DNA from: Dermatophagoides farinae
Lineage: Eukaryota; Arthropoda; Arachnida; Sarcoptiformes; Pyroglyphidae
Assembly: GCF_024713945.1 (NCBI RefSeq)
Contig: NC_134679.1
Coordinates: 1,493,001-1,557,000 of the forward strand
Direction of reading: 5' to 3'
Length of the DNA stretch: 64,000 bases
Translations under genes and position numbers: made by a program
Part shown: positions 1 through 15,300 of the stretch, piece by piece
Layout: each line of letters opens with the position of its first letter
Position numbering within the stretch: the first letter of the stretch is position 1
The notes under the pieces: generated by a model
Told to the model about the DNA's origin: nothing
What the model saw: the letters and a program-made list of their open reading frames with translations, nothing else
Databases searched by the model: none

Positions 1-2784
1 TTCCACTTTTAATTCATTTTGGCACCAATTTTACCACTGAAACAATTTGAAGGACAAATTTTGTATTCTCAATCATTCATTGATGGTAACCAAGGAAACC
101 AATTATTACCATCATTATTGAATGTTTGACATCATCATCATCATCATATCATTTACACACAAGTGTCAATAAATTTGTCTATGTCAAACAAACAACAAAA
201 TAATAAATCAGACTATAGATTAGCGCATTATTGTTGCCTGTTATGTCTGATATAAATCACCACCGCCACCGCCACCGCCACCATCACGTAAAATATTGAA
301 ATCAACGTCCAAACTAAAAATCATAATTTGCATATATGTAGAAAGAATAATTCATTTTCAAATCAAATCGATGACGACAAAAAAAATATGATGATGATAT
401 CGAAAGAAGAATAGGAAAAAAAATCAAACAGGAAACGGATGCTCACCATCATCATCAACGACGATAAACAATCTATCGTTTTCAATGAAAACGGAATTTG
501 ATTCCATTTGATAATGATAATATGATATAATGATCCTTTTTTTCCTTTTCAATCATCATTTGTTTTTTGCATGAAATAATACAAAACAAAACAAAAATTT
601 ATGGAAATGCCAACCATCGTAAAAAACAACAAGCAAAATTTGCACAAGAGTTGAACACAAGAAAAAAAAATCTAAATTTAATCACAACAACAACAACAAT
701 TGGCGCAACCTAAATTTGGTGTAGAAACAAAAAATGAATGTAATGGTGATGATGGAAAGGAGGGGAAGGGAGGGGGAGAAGAAAAAACCAAAGTTTGTAT
801 TCACTCATTTCTGATCTGAATTGATTGTTTTTTTTTCAATTTTTCTTCATCGTTCTGTTCATATTATTACAATATATGTAAATTAATCTAATTAGTACGA
901 ATGATGATTGTTTTTTTGTTTTGTTTTCTTTTTTTAGGATCATACAACAAACAACAATTCAATCATAATATTATCATGAGTAACAAAAAAGTGGTACATA
1001 ATTTGACTTGGACCATAATGACAACAATAATCATTGATGACAATTGTAAATTCATCATCATCATCATCAGTATGGTGATTCGAAGAAAACAACAAGAAAA
1101 CAAATTGGAACAACAAAAAAAATTTTTTTCTTTATTTCTGCATACAACCTAACCATATGGAACAAAGTGAAACTTGACAATTGCAAAAAAAAAGAGTGAA
1201 AAAAAACAATAACCAGAAAAATCCATTTGGTGTGTGTGTGTGTGTGTGTGTTTGGAATGGCGATTAAATTAATGGAGCGAACGATGATTATGAGTCTTTT
1301 TTGTTTTGTTTTGTTTTTTTGATTACCCCATGTCTACAGGTCTCTTTTAAAAAAAATTTTTCATATTTTTTTTTTGCTTGTTATTCAAACAAATAACGGG
1401 ACCTGATGATGATGGATGGATGGATGATGAGCGCATTAGAGAAAGGCAGAAAAATGGAAAAATTCAAGTTTTTTTTCAAAAAGAGAAAAGCAACAAATAT
1501 CGTCAACAACAATAAAAAAAAATTATAAAGAAAAAACCACGGGAAATATTCCCGGGAAAAAAATGTTATTTATCTAATGATGATCAGATTCGATTTCTGA
1601 AAAAGTTTCTCCATTATGGTATACAATGAGCACATATCATACACACACACATATCACAAGTCCATATTAGCAGTAAACTTGTATATATAATATTGCGACA
1701 ACAACAACAACAACAACAACAACAATAATAATAATAACAACAAAACAAAGTTTGGAGCAAGTTTTCTGTTTTCTCTCTATCTCTCTGTTTTTCTATACTG
1801 GATGGATAAGGCCATAGTTGACGATTGAATGGAACAACTTTGACTAGAAGAAAAAAAAAGAAAAGCTTTTTAAGAAAATCATCATCATTTTTTTTCTCCT
1901 GTGAGAGACAGTAATTGTTGTTGTTGTTGTTATAGTGTCCATTGGATCATCATTCGTTTTAAATTAAAAAAAAACGTAAGTTTATCATTAATAATCATCA
2001 TCATTTAATGATTAAAATAATCAATTTGAAAATGATATAGATTTTTTTTGTTATTTATTTGTTGTCGTCGTTTTGGTTACAAGGATAATAAGATTTATAT
2101 ATTATATTGATGATAAGAAAACGATAATGAATAATGAATATATATATGATATATAAATGTTCAACGTAGGCGTTCCGGCAATAACAACAACAATAATAAT
2201 AATATAAATTGTAAAAATCACAATGATAAAAAATCATCGACTGAAAATCATTCATTTATTTTTAATTTTATCACTTGAATTGTAAATTTTTGTAGACAGC
2301 AACAACAACAACAACAACAACAAAATTTTTAATACAAATCAATTAATTAGAGGGAAACAAAAAAAAATTCGAAAATTATTATTCAAACGCTCAGCTGATT
2401 CATCGGTTTTTTTTGTGCGTTTCAATTTTTCTTTCTTTCTCTCTCTATCTCGGTTCGATTCGATTCGAGTGTATTTGTTTGGTGTGTTTATTTTTTTATT
2501 ATTTTTTTTTTGTTAAATTTTCAATAATCGAACACATCGATATTAAACCAAAAAAAAAAAAAAAATTTTTTGTGCCCTTGATGGTAATTATTATTATTCT
2601 ATAAAATTCTTCAACGTCATCATTGTCATAGTCATCGTTTATATCGTCGTCATTTTCATTTCATCATTTTCCATTCATTTATTCAACAATTTCATCAATT
2701 AGGTCAAAGAGACAATTCTTTGTTTTTCATCCACATTTTTTTCATTTGTTCAATTATAGTTGGTTATTAATCATTATTCATCAA
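1..2784. other. Non-coding upstream region of the HECT ligase gene
   Basis: No convincing coding exon is seen. The stretch holds (CAT)n, (CAA)n, (CCGCCA)n and (TG)n tracts, for example TG at about 1231-1251 and CAA at about 1700-1725 and 2298-2323. The short open frames here are low-complexity Ile/Asn/Phe strings. It presumably carries the promoter and 5' UTR of the downstream HECT ligase gene, but no TATA box or initiator can be assigned with confidence. Confidence 0.6.
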
Positions 2785-5985
<3,201 letters not shown>

Positions 5986-6138
5986 TAACAATAATAATTA
6001 TGATGATGATGATGATGCTGATATTCTGTGTAAAAACAAAAACAAAATTGGATAATGGCCAACAATTTCTTTGGGGTTTTTAATATTTGTTCGAATTTGT
6101 TAAGAAGTTTTGTTGATTTTTCTTTTTGGACAATTTGT

Positions 6139-6144
6139 TTTATT
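6139..6144 (-). terminator. Candidate poly(A) signal of the 276-aa protein gene
   Basis: AATAAA on the minus strand, about 200 bp after the stop of the minus-strand gene. If used, this transcript would overlap the 3' UTR of the ligase transcript by roughly 200 nt. Confidence 0.4.
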
Positions 6145-6309
6145 TAATTTTATATTACACACAAAGCACGATATAAAAACAAACAAAAATTTGACTTTAA
6201 GGTATAACACAACACAACAATACAATATATAATACATGCAAACAAATGTGATGATTATCATTTTGTAAATAATCAAATTTCGCAAATTATATGATTGCAA
6301 TAATAATTG

Positions 6310-6315
6310 AATAAA
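6310..6315 (+). terminator. Candidate poly(A) signal of the HECT ligase gene
   Basis: A canonical AATAAA lies about 325 bp after the ligase stop codon and only about 28 bp before the stop codon of the convergent gene on the other strand. The strand and distance fit, but cleavage cannot be proven from sequence. Confidence 0.5.
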
Positions 6316-6342
6316 AAGTTTCGAACCTTATTATCATTTCAT

Positions 6343-7314
6343 CTAAATAGAGTTTTTTTCTGGAATTTTCAACACAACTCTCATATGAAGGTTAGGATTG
6401 TTCAATTCGAATGCATCTGGTGATGTGGAGAAAAAATCAACTTTATCTTCGATTGAAAACGAATCCATAATTGCCGATTGTATTAATTTTGATTCTTCAT
6501 TTAGGTTACATTCTTGTTGTTGTTCCAAAAGCATTTCTACTTTGAGCAAAGTTTTCAGATATTCACGTGAATTATTGAACAATGTGATTATTGTTTCATC
6601 AAGAATGGCAATTTTTTGTTTCAAACATTCATTTTGTTTCCTAAATAGATTTAATAAATGATCAATGCTTGCATATTGATCATCATCATCTTCATTATAT
6701 AATTTAGCATGAATATTATTTGGCTCATAGAATGGATTTTTTGGTTTCGATATCGGAACTATAAAAAATTGAAAATTTTTTGAAGAAAAAAATTAATTTT
6801 CTTATATCATGATCTGAAAAATATATAAATTAGCCTACCAGAAGCAGTTTTCATGAATACATCATCATTATTTTTCCATGTTAGACATTTCCAACATCGA
6901 GGAAGTGGATTAATTAAAACGTTGACATTTTTCATATTTTTCAATGTCATATATTCTTGTTGATCTTCGTGAAATTGTTTAATTTTTTCATCCAATTGTT
7001 TCATCAATAGATTCGATGAATCTTGTTCAATTTGACATTGTACTGATTTTAGATAATTTTGTACCATTTTCAATGTGTTTCCAATGTAGAAAAAATTTTC
7101 TTCTATTCTCGAAAAAAATCAGAATTTATATACAATCAGAATATAGCTTTCAAATAATCTTACCTGAAATTTGTTGAATAGTTTTTTTCACCTGTATATG
7201 ATGCAAACGTTTTTTTACAATCCTATCCAATTCATTCATATACTCATTAACTTCATTGAATAATTTAAAAGTTTTATTAAATCGTAATTTAAAAGGAATT
7301 TGATTGAAATCCAT
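6343..7314 (-). CDS. Uncharacterised 276-aa coiled-coil-like protein
   Basis: Three exons, 7314-7164, 7102-6839 and 6758-6343, join through GT-AG introns of 61 and 80 bp into one 276-codon frame. The start ATG opens MDFNQIPFKLRFNKTFKLF. The protein is rich in Lys, Gln, Asn, Leu and Ile and looks largely helical, with likely coiled-coil stretches (residues about 15-50, 60-105 and 165-225). There is a lone CWKC motif near residue 123. No signal peptide, membrane segment or catalytic motif is visible. I do not recognise the family. The shape would suit a small structural or kinetochore/centrosome-type subunit, but that is only a guess from composition. The gene sits tail to tail with the HECT ligase gene. 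Confidence 0.7.
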
Positions 7315-9014
7315 TATTGAAAAATGAAAAAAAAAGAAAATTTTAAAAATTGAAAAATTTACAATTGGCCCGAAAACTTGATGCGCGCACTATATTCACT
7401 GGACCGTCATTGTTTCGGTGGAAATTGAAATTTGAATTTTTTTTTTTTTGCTTCATGTCATGTCATGAAACAAAATTCTTTTATAAACAAAAACACAAGA
7501 GAGAAAAACTTGCTGAAATAAACAGAAAAAAAATTTGTTTTTATTTATTAATTTATTCCTTTTTTTTGACATAGATGAATTGAATAGTTTGTTTGTTTGT
7601 TTGTTTGTTTTTTTAATGAATACAGGGATTGGAATCCAAATTGATTTGTACAAATGAAGAGTTTTTGTTTTGTATGAGAATGAAAATGGCCTGGTCTGGT
7701 GTATATATGTCGACGGATGTGCAGCATTAAATTTATATGTATAAATATTTCTTGCTGACGGGTGTAGGTGTGTGTGTGTGTGTTTATTCTACTCAATGGG
7801 TGGTGGTTAAAAATATCATGGATTCTGGTTTTTTTTGTTTTAATTCTTCATAAGTTTTGTTTGAAATTAGAATAAATCAACATGTTCATTGTTTGTTGTA
7901 TGTGTTTTTTTTAAAATGAATTACAGAACAATTAATGAATTTTTGGAATTATATAAATATATTAATGTTTATAGTATGATGAGTGTGTGTGTGTGTGTTT
8001 GTGTTCTGGTATGGTTTGGAAATGTTTGCATGTATGGCGGATTGGGATTTATATTCGCCATTTTGGACGTTGTTTTTTTTTGAATTTCGAAACAAAAACA
8101 AGAATAAAAGAAAAAAAAATGATACACAAATTACAAATGAATCAAATATTCAATTTCAATTCATTCAACAGTTTTTTTTTTCTTTCTCACGATTTTTATA
8201 TCAATAACAAAAATCTTAATATATCAATAATCAATAATAATAATCTTCATCATCAATAAGTAAATTTGAAAACATAAATTGAACAAATTAATAACAGGAA
8301 TTGAATGTAAAATGTTTCTTTTGTATGATGTGTGTAACAAGAATACAAATCAAATTCTTTTCTATATCCACTTGCCATTGTGGGTGTGTGTTTTGATGAT
8401 AAATGAATAAAGTTAAAATAGTATTTTGATATAAATAATTCTTGAATTTGAAATATGAATTTTTGTTGTTGTTGTTGTTGATGTTGATGTTGATGTTAAA
8501 AATTTTAAAAACAAAAATAAAATGATGATGATGATCTTATGAATTATAAATTATAACAGGAATATTTTCGTATTCCGATGTGTGTGTGTGGATGTGTGTT
8601 TGTGGGCGTTTATGTTTTTTTCCTGGATATTTGTTGATATCAATGATTGATTATGATGGCCATGGATGAAAAAATAAATTCAAAAAAGAAAAATAAAATC
8701 CAAATGATGATGTGAAAATGTAAATCAGAATAGAAGAACAATAGAAATTCTAGCAAAAACAAAAAAAAATTGAATTGAACGTCAGGACAAATTCGTTTAT
8801 GTAATCGGTTTTTTTTTTGGAAGAAAACAAAAAGGACGAATAACAACTGGTTGATGAGACGAAAAAAAAAGAATTCGATCAAAAGAATAAAGAAGAAGCT
8901 ATTCATCTTACTGTATTGTGTAATTATCGTTGGAATTTTTTTAATTGTTTTGTCGAAATAAAAATCTGTCATTCTGATGAAAAAAAAAGAATTTGTTCGA
9001 TTGAAATAAATTGT

Positions 9015-9045
<31 letters not shown>

Positions 9046-9334
9046 AATCCTTTCTGGCGTTTATTAGTTGTCAAATTATCATCATTATTTTTTTGGCACA
9101 TTGTAAATTTCCAATTCAAATTTGCCAATTATTTACTTGTAATAATAATAATTGATTAATTAATTAATTTTTTTTGTGGTTGTTGTTGTTGTTGAAATGT
9201 AATGACATTATGGATGATAAAGATGACGATGGTGATGATGATGATGATGATGATAATGATAATCAAAATTTTGGACAGATCGTCATTGAATCAAATAAAT
9301 GAAGAAGAAGAAGAAGGGAAGGAAAAAAATAAGT
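7315..9334. other. Intergenic: promoter of the 276-aa gene and 3' UTR of the PKA subunit gene
   Basis: No supported coding exon. It holds (GTTT)6 at 7587-7610, TG runs near 7768-7783, 7981-8000 and 9016-9044, and ATG/GAT triplet runs near 9235-9255. The 162-codon minus-strand frame at 8640-9128 is Phe/Ile/Asn and His-Thr repeats and is not credible. The 3' UTR of the PKA subunit gene must begin at the right-hand end. Confidence 0.6.
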
Positions 9335-12300
9335 TCATCTTAGATCGGTAACATTGGATTTTGAACCAAATAATTTGACTAGTTGATCTTCATAATGATT
9401 AAAATTACGTCTCATAATATTCATACATGGTCCCAATAAACGTTCGAATGCTAATACATCCAAAACTGTTCATGAATTTGAATCAAAAAAAATGAAAATT
9501 TTTAAATTCAATTTTTTCTATTTTGTTTTGTTCAAATGAACAACTTACATGCAAGTTTCACTTCAGCACTGGCAGCATAAACGGTGGCTGCACGAGATTT
9601 TTTCGTTATCAATGCCAATTCACCAAAATAACCACCTTTTTCTACACGTGATAATTCTTGTTCTTGTCCGTTTTCCTATTTTTATTTTTGGTTTTTTTTA
9701 TTGGTTTTTTATTTGATTTCATTTCCAATCAGATTTAAATCAAATTCATTTGTAATCGGATAAATAAAAATAGGAAAAAAAAATTCAAATTAGTCAAACC
9801 GGGTAATAATTAATATTTAATGAATGATGACGTAATACGGCAAAAACTTGGTCTAGTTAATTGCACAAAAAAAATCATTATCGTCATCATGATGAACATT
9901 GAAATTAACAACAACAACAAAAAAAACGGGCCAAGGCCATCAACAAGCAAACAAACACTTACTTCTTTGATGATGCGGACAATACCTTCTTGTACAAAGT
10001 ACATACCATCTGCTTGGTCTCCCTATAAAAGGAATTTGTCATAATGGAAAAATGAATTAATAATTAGAATTATGAAATGTTAAATCAAAAAAAAAAAAAA
10101 ATTCCTATAATATGATAAGCAAGTAAGCAAGTTAATAAGAATATATAAATACCTGTTTGATAATTAAATCTCCATTTTTATAACATCTTGCCATGAATGC
10201 ATCACTTAGTGACATTTTCTCATAATACTATACAGGTAAGCATGAATTGAATTGAATTTGTTTTTTTTTTGCCGCCGGTTCGAATGGTTTCGGCAGTAGA
10301 AAATGCAAAGAGGAGAGAAAATGTTGACAAAATTAGAATTGAAAAAAAAATCGATGATAATGATGACTACCTACGTACCTCAAGAAATTTAAAAATTTCA
10401 ACTTTTTCAATAAATGATTCATATTCTTTACGTTTCATGAAAGCCCGTTTTAATACAATTCTTCTAAATGTTTGTCGGCTCTGGAAAAAAAAACATTAAG
10501 AATACATGAAAAAAAAGGATGTAATGGATGTGTATTTTTTTTTCATTTATCCAACAATTGAATAAATGAAAGTGAATGAAACCATTATATGATGTGTGAG
10601 ATATAATAATGATGACAATTATGAACATCATCGTCATCCGCATCATCATCATCATAATGAAGTAAACAGAGTGGAGGTGGGTGGTTGGGTGGGTGGTTGG
10701 TATGGTTGGGTATATTTATATAGAGTGGATGCAACAGAATAAATTATCATTTGTAATGGTGAAAAAAAAAAAATAGATGATACATACCATTGCCCAAAGT
10801 GAACCGGCAGTTACGGCACGAACAGTTGCCGCTCTTGGCATATTATACATTAATGCAAGCTCACCAAAACTACCGGAACCGACATATTTGCCAACCTCTT
10901 TTTCGGTACCATCATCATTGGCAACGGTGATTGAAAACGTGCCACTACAATTATTTTTATTTTTATTTTGTGTTTTGATCATCAAAAAAAAAGAAGAAAA
11001 AAAATATAAAAATAAAATGATAAGAATAATAATAATAATATAAATCGAAAACACACACACACACGCACACACACAAACACATAAATAATAAATGAATCAC
11101 GATCAATGAATTTCATTATAATCGAGAATCGATTTTTTTTTAGTGATCAAAATCAATGTGCAATTACCGACACACACACACAAGACAAATACAGAATGAT
11201 ACATACTCGGCTATAACATAGAAATTATCTCCATCATCTCCTTGTTTAATAACAACTTCATTCGCTTCGACCTTGATTGATTCGAACATTTTTTTTTGTT
11301 TCCATTCGATTTTCATAAACGAAATGTATGGGAATAAAAATTGAATAATAGAATAGAAATAGGAATTATTGATTGATAATTAATTATCCATTATCGTGTG
11401 TGTGTGTGTGTTTTGTTATTTAGTTGTTTCTTTTGTCCAATTCCGATGAGATCGGAAATGGTAATCATTTTTTTTAACAATGAAAATTGATTTCTTGTTT
11501 TGTTTTGTTTTGTATTTTAACATACCTTTCGTTCGAACATTGCATCAATAACCTCGTTCATGTCAGTCTAAGAAAAAAAAATGAAAACAAAAAATTAGTT
11601 GCGAAAGATTTTTGAAATAAGTAGATGAATATATAGATGGATGGAAAAGATAAATGGAAAAGTTTCGAAATAGTCGTCGTCATCGGTTTTTTTTTATTTT
11701 TTGGTGAAATCTCAGTATCATAAAAAACTTACAGGATCAAGAGATCGAAATAGTAGAATATTCTTGGTAGCTTCACCAAGACGTTGCCTTTGTTCATCAC
11801 TTTTTGGATAGAATATCTTTGTACAAAAATAAAACAAATAAATAAATAAATAAAAAGTTTTGTTTTTCATTAACACATCACATGATGATGATCATCATCA
11901 TCATTATTAGCAAACAGAACAAATTACCTGTTCAGTATCACCTTCATCTTCTTCAGGATCATAATGTTCGGCAAATACTGATTTACGGCGAGTGAAAGAC
12001 AATCGTGCTGGTGGTTCTATTTATAAAAAAAAACAACAACAAGCCATTAAACAAAAATAAATGCAAAAAAAATGCCAAAAATTTTCGGCATCCAGTATTG
12101 ATTAATTGGTTAATTGGTAACAAGAAGTACAAAAAAAATGATGAATAAAAAACATACTTATGTCACTTGATGTTGAATCATTATCATCTTCATTACAATG
12201 ATTACTTTGTAGACTATGATTACTTGGTGCACTATTACGACGTTCATCTAGAAGCCGATTAAAATAATTGGCCGCATATTCAATCAGATCACCAGGTCGA

Positions 12301-12380
12301 TTAACCAATACACTGACAGTGAAATCGATTAATAAATTATTTAATTCGGCTGGTATTTCGTAATTAGGATGATGACTCAT
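9335..12380 (-). CDS. Pka-R2: cAMP-dependent protein kinase type II regulatory subunit
   Basis: Holds PKA catalytic subunits inactive until cAMP binds, and docks to A-kinase anchoring proteins. Eleven exons: 12380-12158, 12016-11928, 11816-11733, 11567-11526, 11271-11207, 10944-10788, 10480-10379, 10227-10153, 10022-9963, 9675-9549, 9465-9335. They give 384 aa, the usual RII length. Residues 1-45 are the dimerisation/docking helix region. The inhibitory site RRKS at about 84-87 has a phosphorylatable Ser, which marks type II rather than type I. Two cyclic-nucleotide domains follow, each with a phosphate-binding cassette: [15 protein letters not shown] and [15 protein letters not shown], with the Glu and Arg that contact cAMP intact. 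The C-terminus includes AFERLLGPC. The short exon at 11567-11526 encodes [14 protein letters not shown]. No defect is seen. Confidence 0.96.
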
Positions 12381-15300
12381 TTTTTGATATATTGATAATA
12401 ATGATGATTGGTCAATGATGATAATTAGCAATGAATTTCAAAAAAAAAAATAATAAAATAAACAAATAAATAGGTCAAAGTATGAAATTAGCTGAATGTT
12501 TTTTTTTTTTTGCTTCTTCTTTAGATTCAAAAATCATGCGCGTTGCTGGCCGGCATCAAAATGGACAAATAAATAAATATATCGATTTATCGTATTGATT
12601 TGATTTGATTAATTAACTAATTAATTGGATGATGATGATGATTGATTGATTGAATGATAAGACGATCCAATTGGATTTTATTATTATATAAATATAAAGA
12701 AATGGCAAAAAAAAATCAATTTCATAAATGATTACGTGATGAAACGAAACAAACAAATAAATATTTGATTGAAATGATGATCATCAACGTACACACACAC
12801 ACACACACACATACACACATACAATGCGAATTTACAATACACATGTATTGCACATTGGTTGGTTGGTTTTTTTTTCACTATTGACACGCAAACCAGAAAT
12901 GAATTGATTGATTGATTAACGATCTATCGATGGATATGATTTTTGTTGTTGTTGTTGTTGTAATGATTATTTCAAAATAATAAAAAAACACAAGAAATAA
13001 CAAAATAATTGTTCATCAATTGAATGAAATATACAATGGTTTATGGAGGAAACAAAAAAAAATTTTCGGTCAATTCAATAATCGATTTTCAATTTCAATT
13101 AAATTTTGATTCAATTTGATTTGATTGAAATAAAGAAAGAAAAAAAATCGACCACAATTGATTACGTGGATGATGATGATGATGATGATCACAATCGGTC
13201 ACACAAACAAATACAATACACACAATGACACACCTCTATCGTTTGATCCGTTCTGATGTCTGGTTTTCTTTATCTACCTCAATGTGTTCTTTATGATGAC
13301 GATGATGATGATGATAAATTTATGATATGATCATCAACATTTACAATTGAAAATGTGAAAAAAAACAGGAGATTGAAAATCACAACCAGACAGTCAACCA
13401 CAAAAAAAAACATATATACACACACACACAATAGTCAAAATGAAAAGAAAAAATGAATTTCAATCTACTCAACAGAAAAAAAATATATATGACAATGGTA
13501 AAATTTGCAATCAGGATCCAAATTATAATGATGATGATGATGACGATATTGTTTTTTATTATTAATTATCCAACAACAACAACAACATCAAAACCATTGG
13601 ATCAAAAGTAAAAAAAAATCAAATGAATCTTTCCATAATTTTTTTTCCATCACTTTTCTACTCACACTTTCAATGTGTGTGTGTATATATATGTATGTAT
13701 ATGTTTTTATATATATATGCTGCTGGTTTTTTTTTCTAATTATTTATTATCATCATCATCATTATCATTACACAAAACAATACATTCGATAACGGAGTCG
13801 TTGTCGTCGTCGTCGTCGTCGTTGATGATGATGATGATAATATTGTGAAAAATTTTTTTTTCTTTTTTGCTAGTTGATGTTTAGGATGTGATCGGTTGAT
13901 TGGTTGGTTGTTTGCTTTCAATGTGATTTCTTCTTTTTTTTTTTTGTCACTGATGATGATGATGTTTATAATATAAGAGTCAACTGGTAATGTCGAGATA
14001 AAATATCCTTGGTCGTTGTTGTTGTTGTCGTAGTCGTCGTTGTCGTTAACAATGGTGATAATGGTATATTTCAATTTATTATGATGTTGGCTATTTGGTA
14101 ATTATTATTATCCAAATTCATGTCGTTGTCAACGCGTTGATAATCTAAACACACACACACACATTGTTTGTTTCGTTTAATTTTTTTGATTATTATTGTT
14201 ATTACCAGCAAAAAAAAAAAAAAGAACGAAAACATCACACAGAAAGCAGAGAGAAATTTGTGTTGCGGTGTTTTTTCGGATGGAACTAGTGAACTTTTCT
14301 TTTCATCTATACTGTAAAAAAATGGTGTTGAAATTGATTTGGATTTGCAAAAGATTGAACCGGTTTTTTTTCATTTGATTGATTGAAATTAAAAAATTTT
14401 TTTTTCCTGTGAAAATGAAAAAATTAAACGAAAAAAATTAGGGTTGTTGATCAATTGATTGATTGAATTGGTTTTTTGGAGTCCGTTGTTGTGTTTTCGA
14501 TATTTGAAAAGTTGCAAAAAAAAAACAAAACAAAACAAGAAATTTCAACAAAATGATCAAAAAATAAAATTAGTCAACAACAACAACAATCAAACAACCA
14601 AACAGATAGATAGACAATAATTGTGGACACAATTATAAAAAAAAGGTGAAATAATTTGTTTTCGTTGATTCATGAAAACAACATTATTTTTTTTTGTAAA
14701 CACACGAATAAAAACAACAACAACAACAACATTGGAAATTTGAACAAAAACAAAAAAATTATGATGATGATGATCCAACGAAATCAAATGAAATTTGTTT
14801 GTTGAAATAATAAAACTTTCAATGTTTGTGATGGGAAAAACAGAATCGATGAAATGATGAAGAACGAAAAAAAAATGTCGATCGATGTGGTGGCTCAATA
14901 CCCAGATCTATCTATCTATCGATGATGATGGTTTTTTATCCAGACTATTTTTACCGTTTCGTATGCCTAATTCTTCATATTCTGTATACGATATTGATAT
15001 ATTGATATATGTCTATTAGGTTTTCTATTATTATTGTTATCTTTCTGTAGCAAAATCAATAATAATAACAACAACCAAATATAGACATCATCGATAAAAC
15101 AAACCTTGTTGTTGTTGTTTTTTCTGGAATTGATGATGAACAAAAATACAATAATAATGGAACAGAAAACAAAAAGTAGAATCCACCAATCAACCGAACA
15201 AAAAAAAAAGTATATTGAGAATGAAATTATTTTTTTTTCTCGTTCGATTTATGTGTGCGCATCAATAGTAATCGTAATAGTGAACAACAGAAAATAATAA

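Noticed and set aside
2452-2461. GGTTCGATTC resembling a tRNA B box
   Set aside because: The upstream sequence is a CT-rich and T-rich run with no A box and no possible cloverleaf.
8640-9128. 162-codon minus-strand open frame
   Set aside because: Composed of Phe/Ile/Asn strings and a His-Thr repeat translated from a (TG)n tract; no splice sites or family match.
10277-10285. GGTTCGAAT resembling a tRNA B box
   Set aside because: It lies within a PKA subunit intron, with no A box or foldable acceptor and anticodon stems around it.
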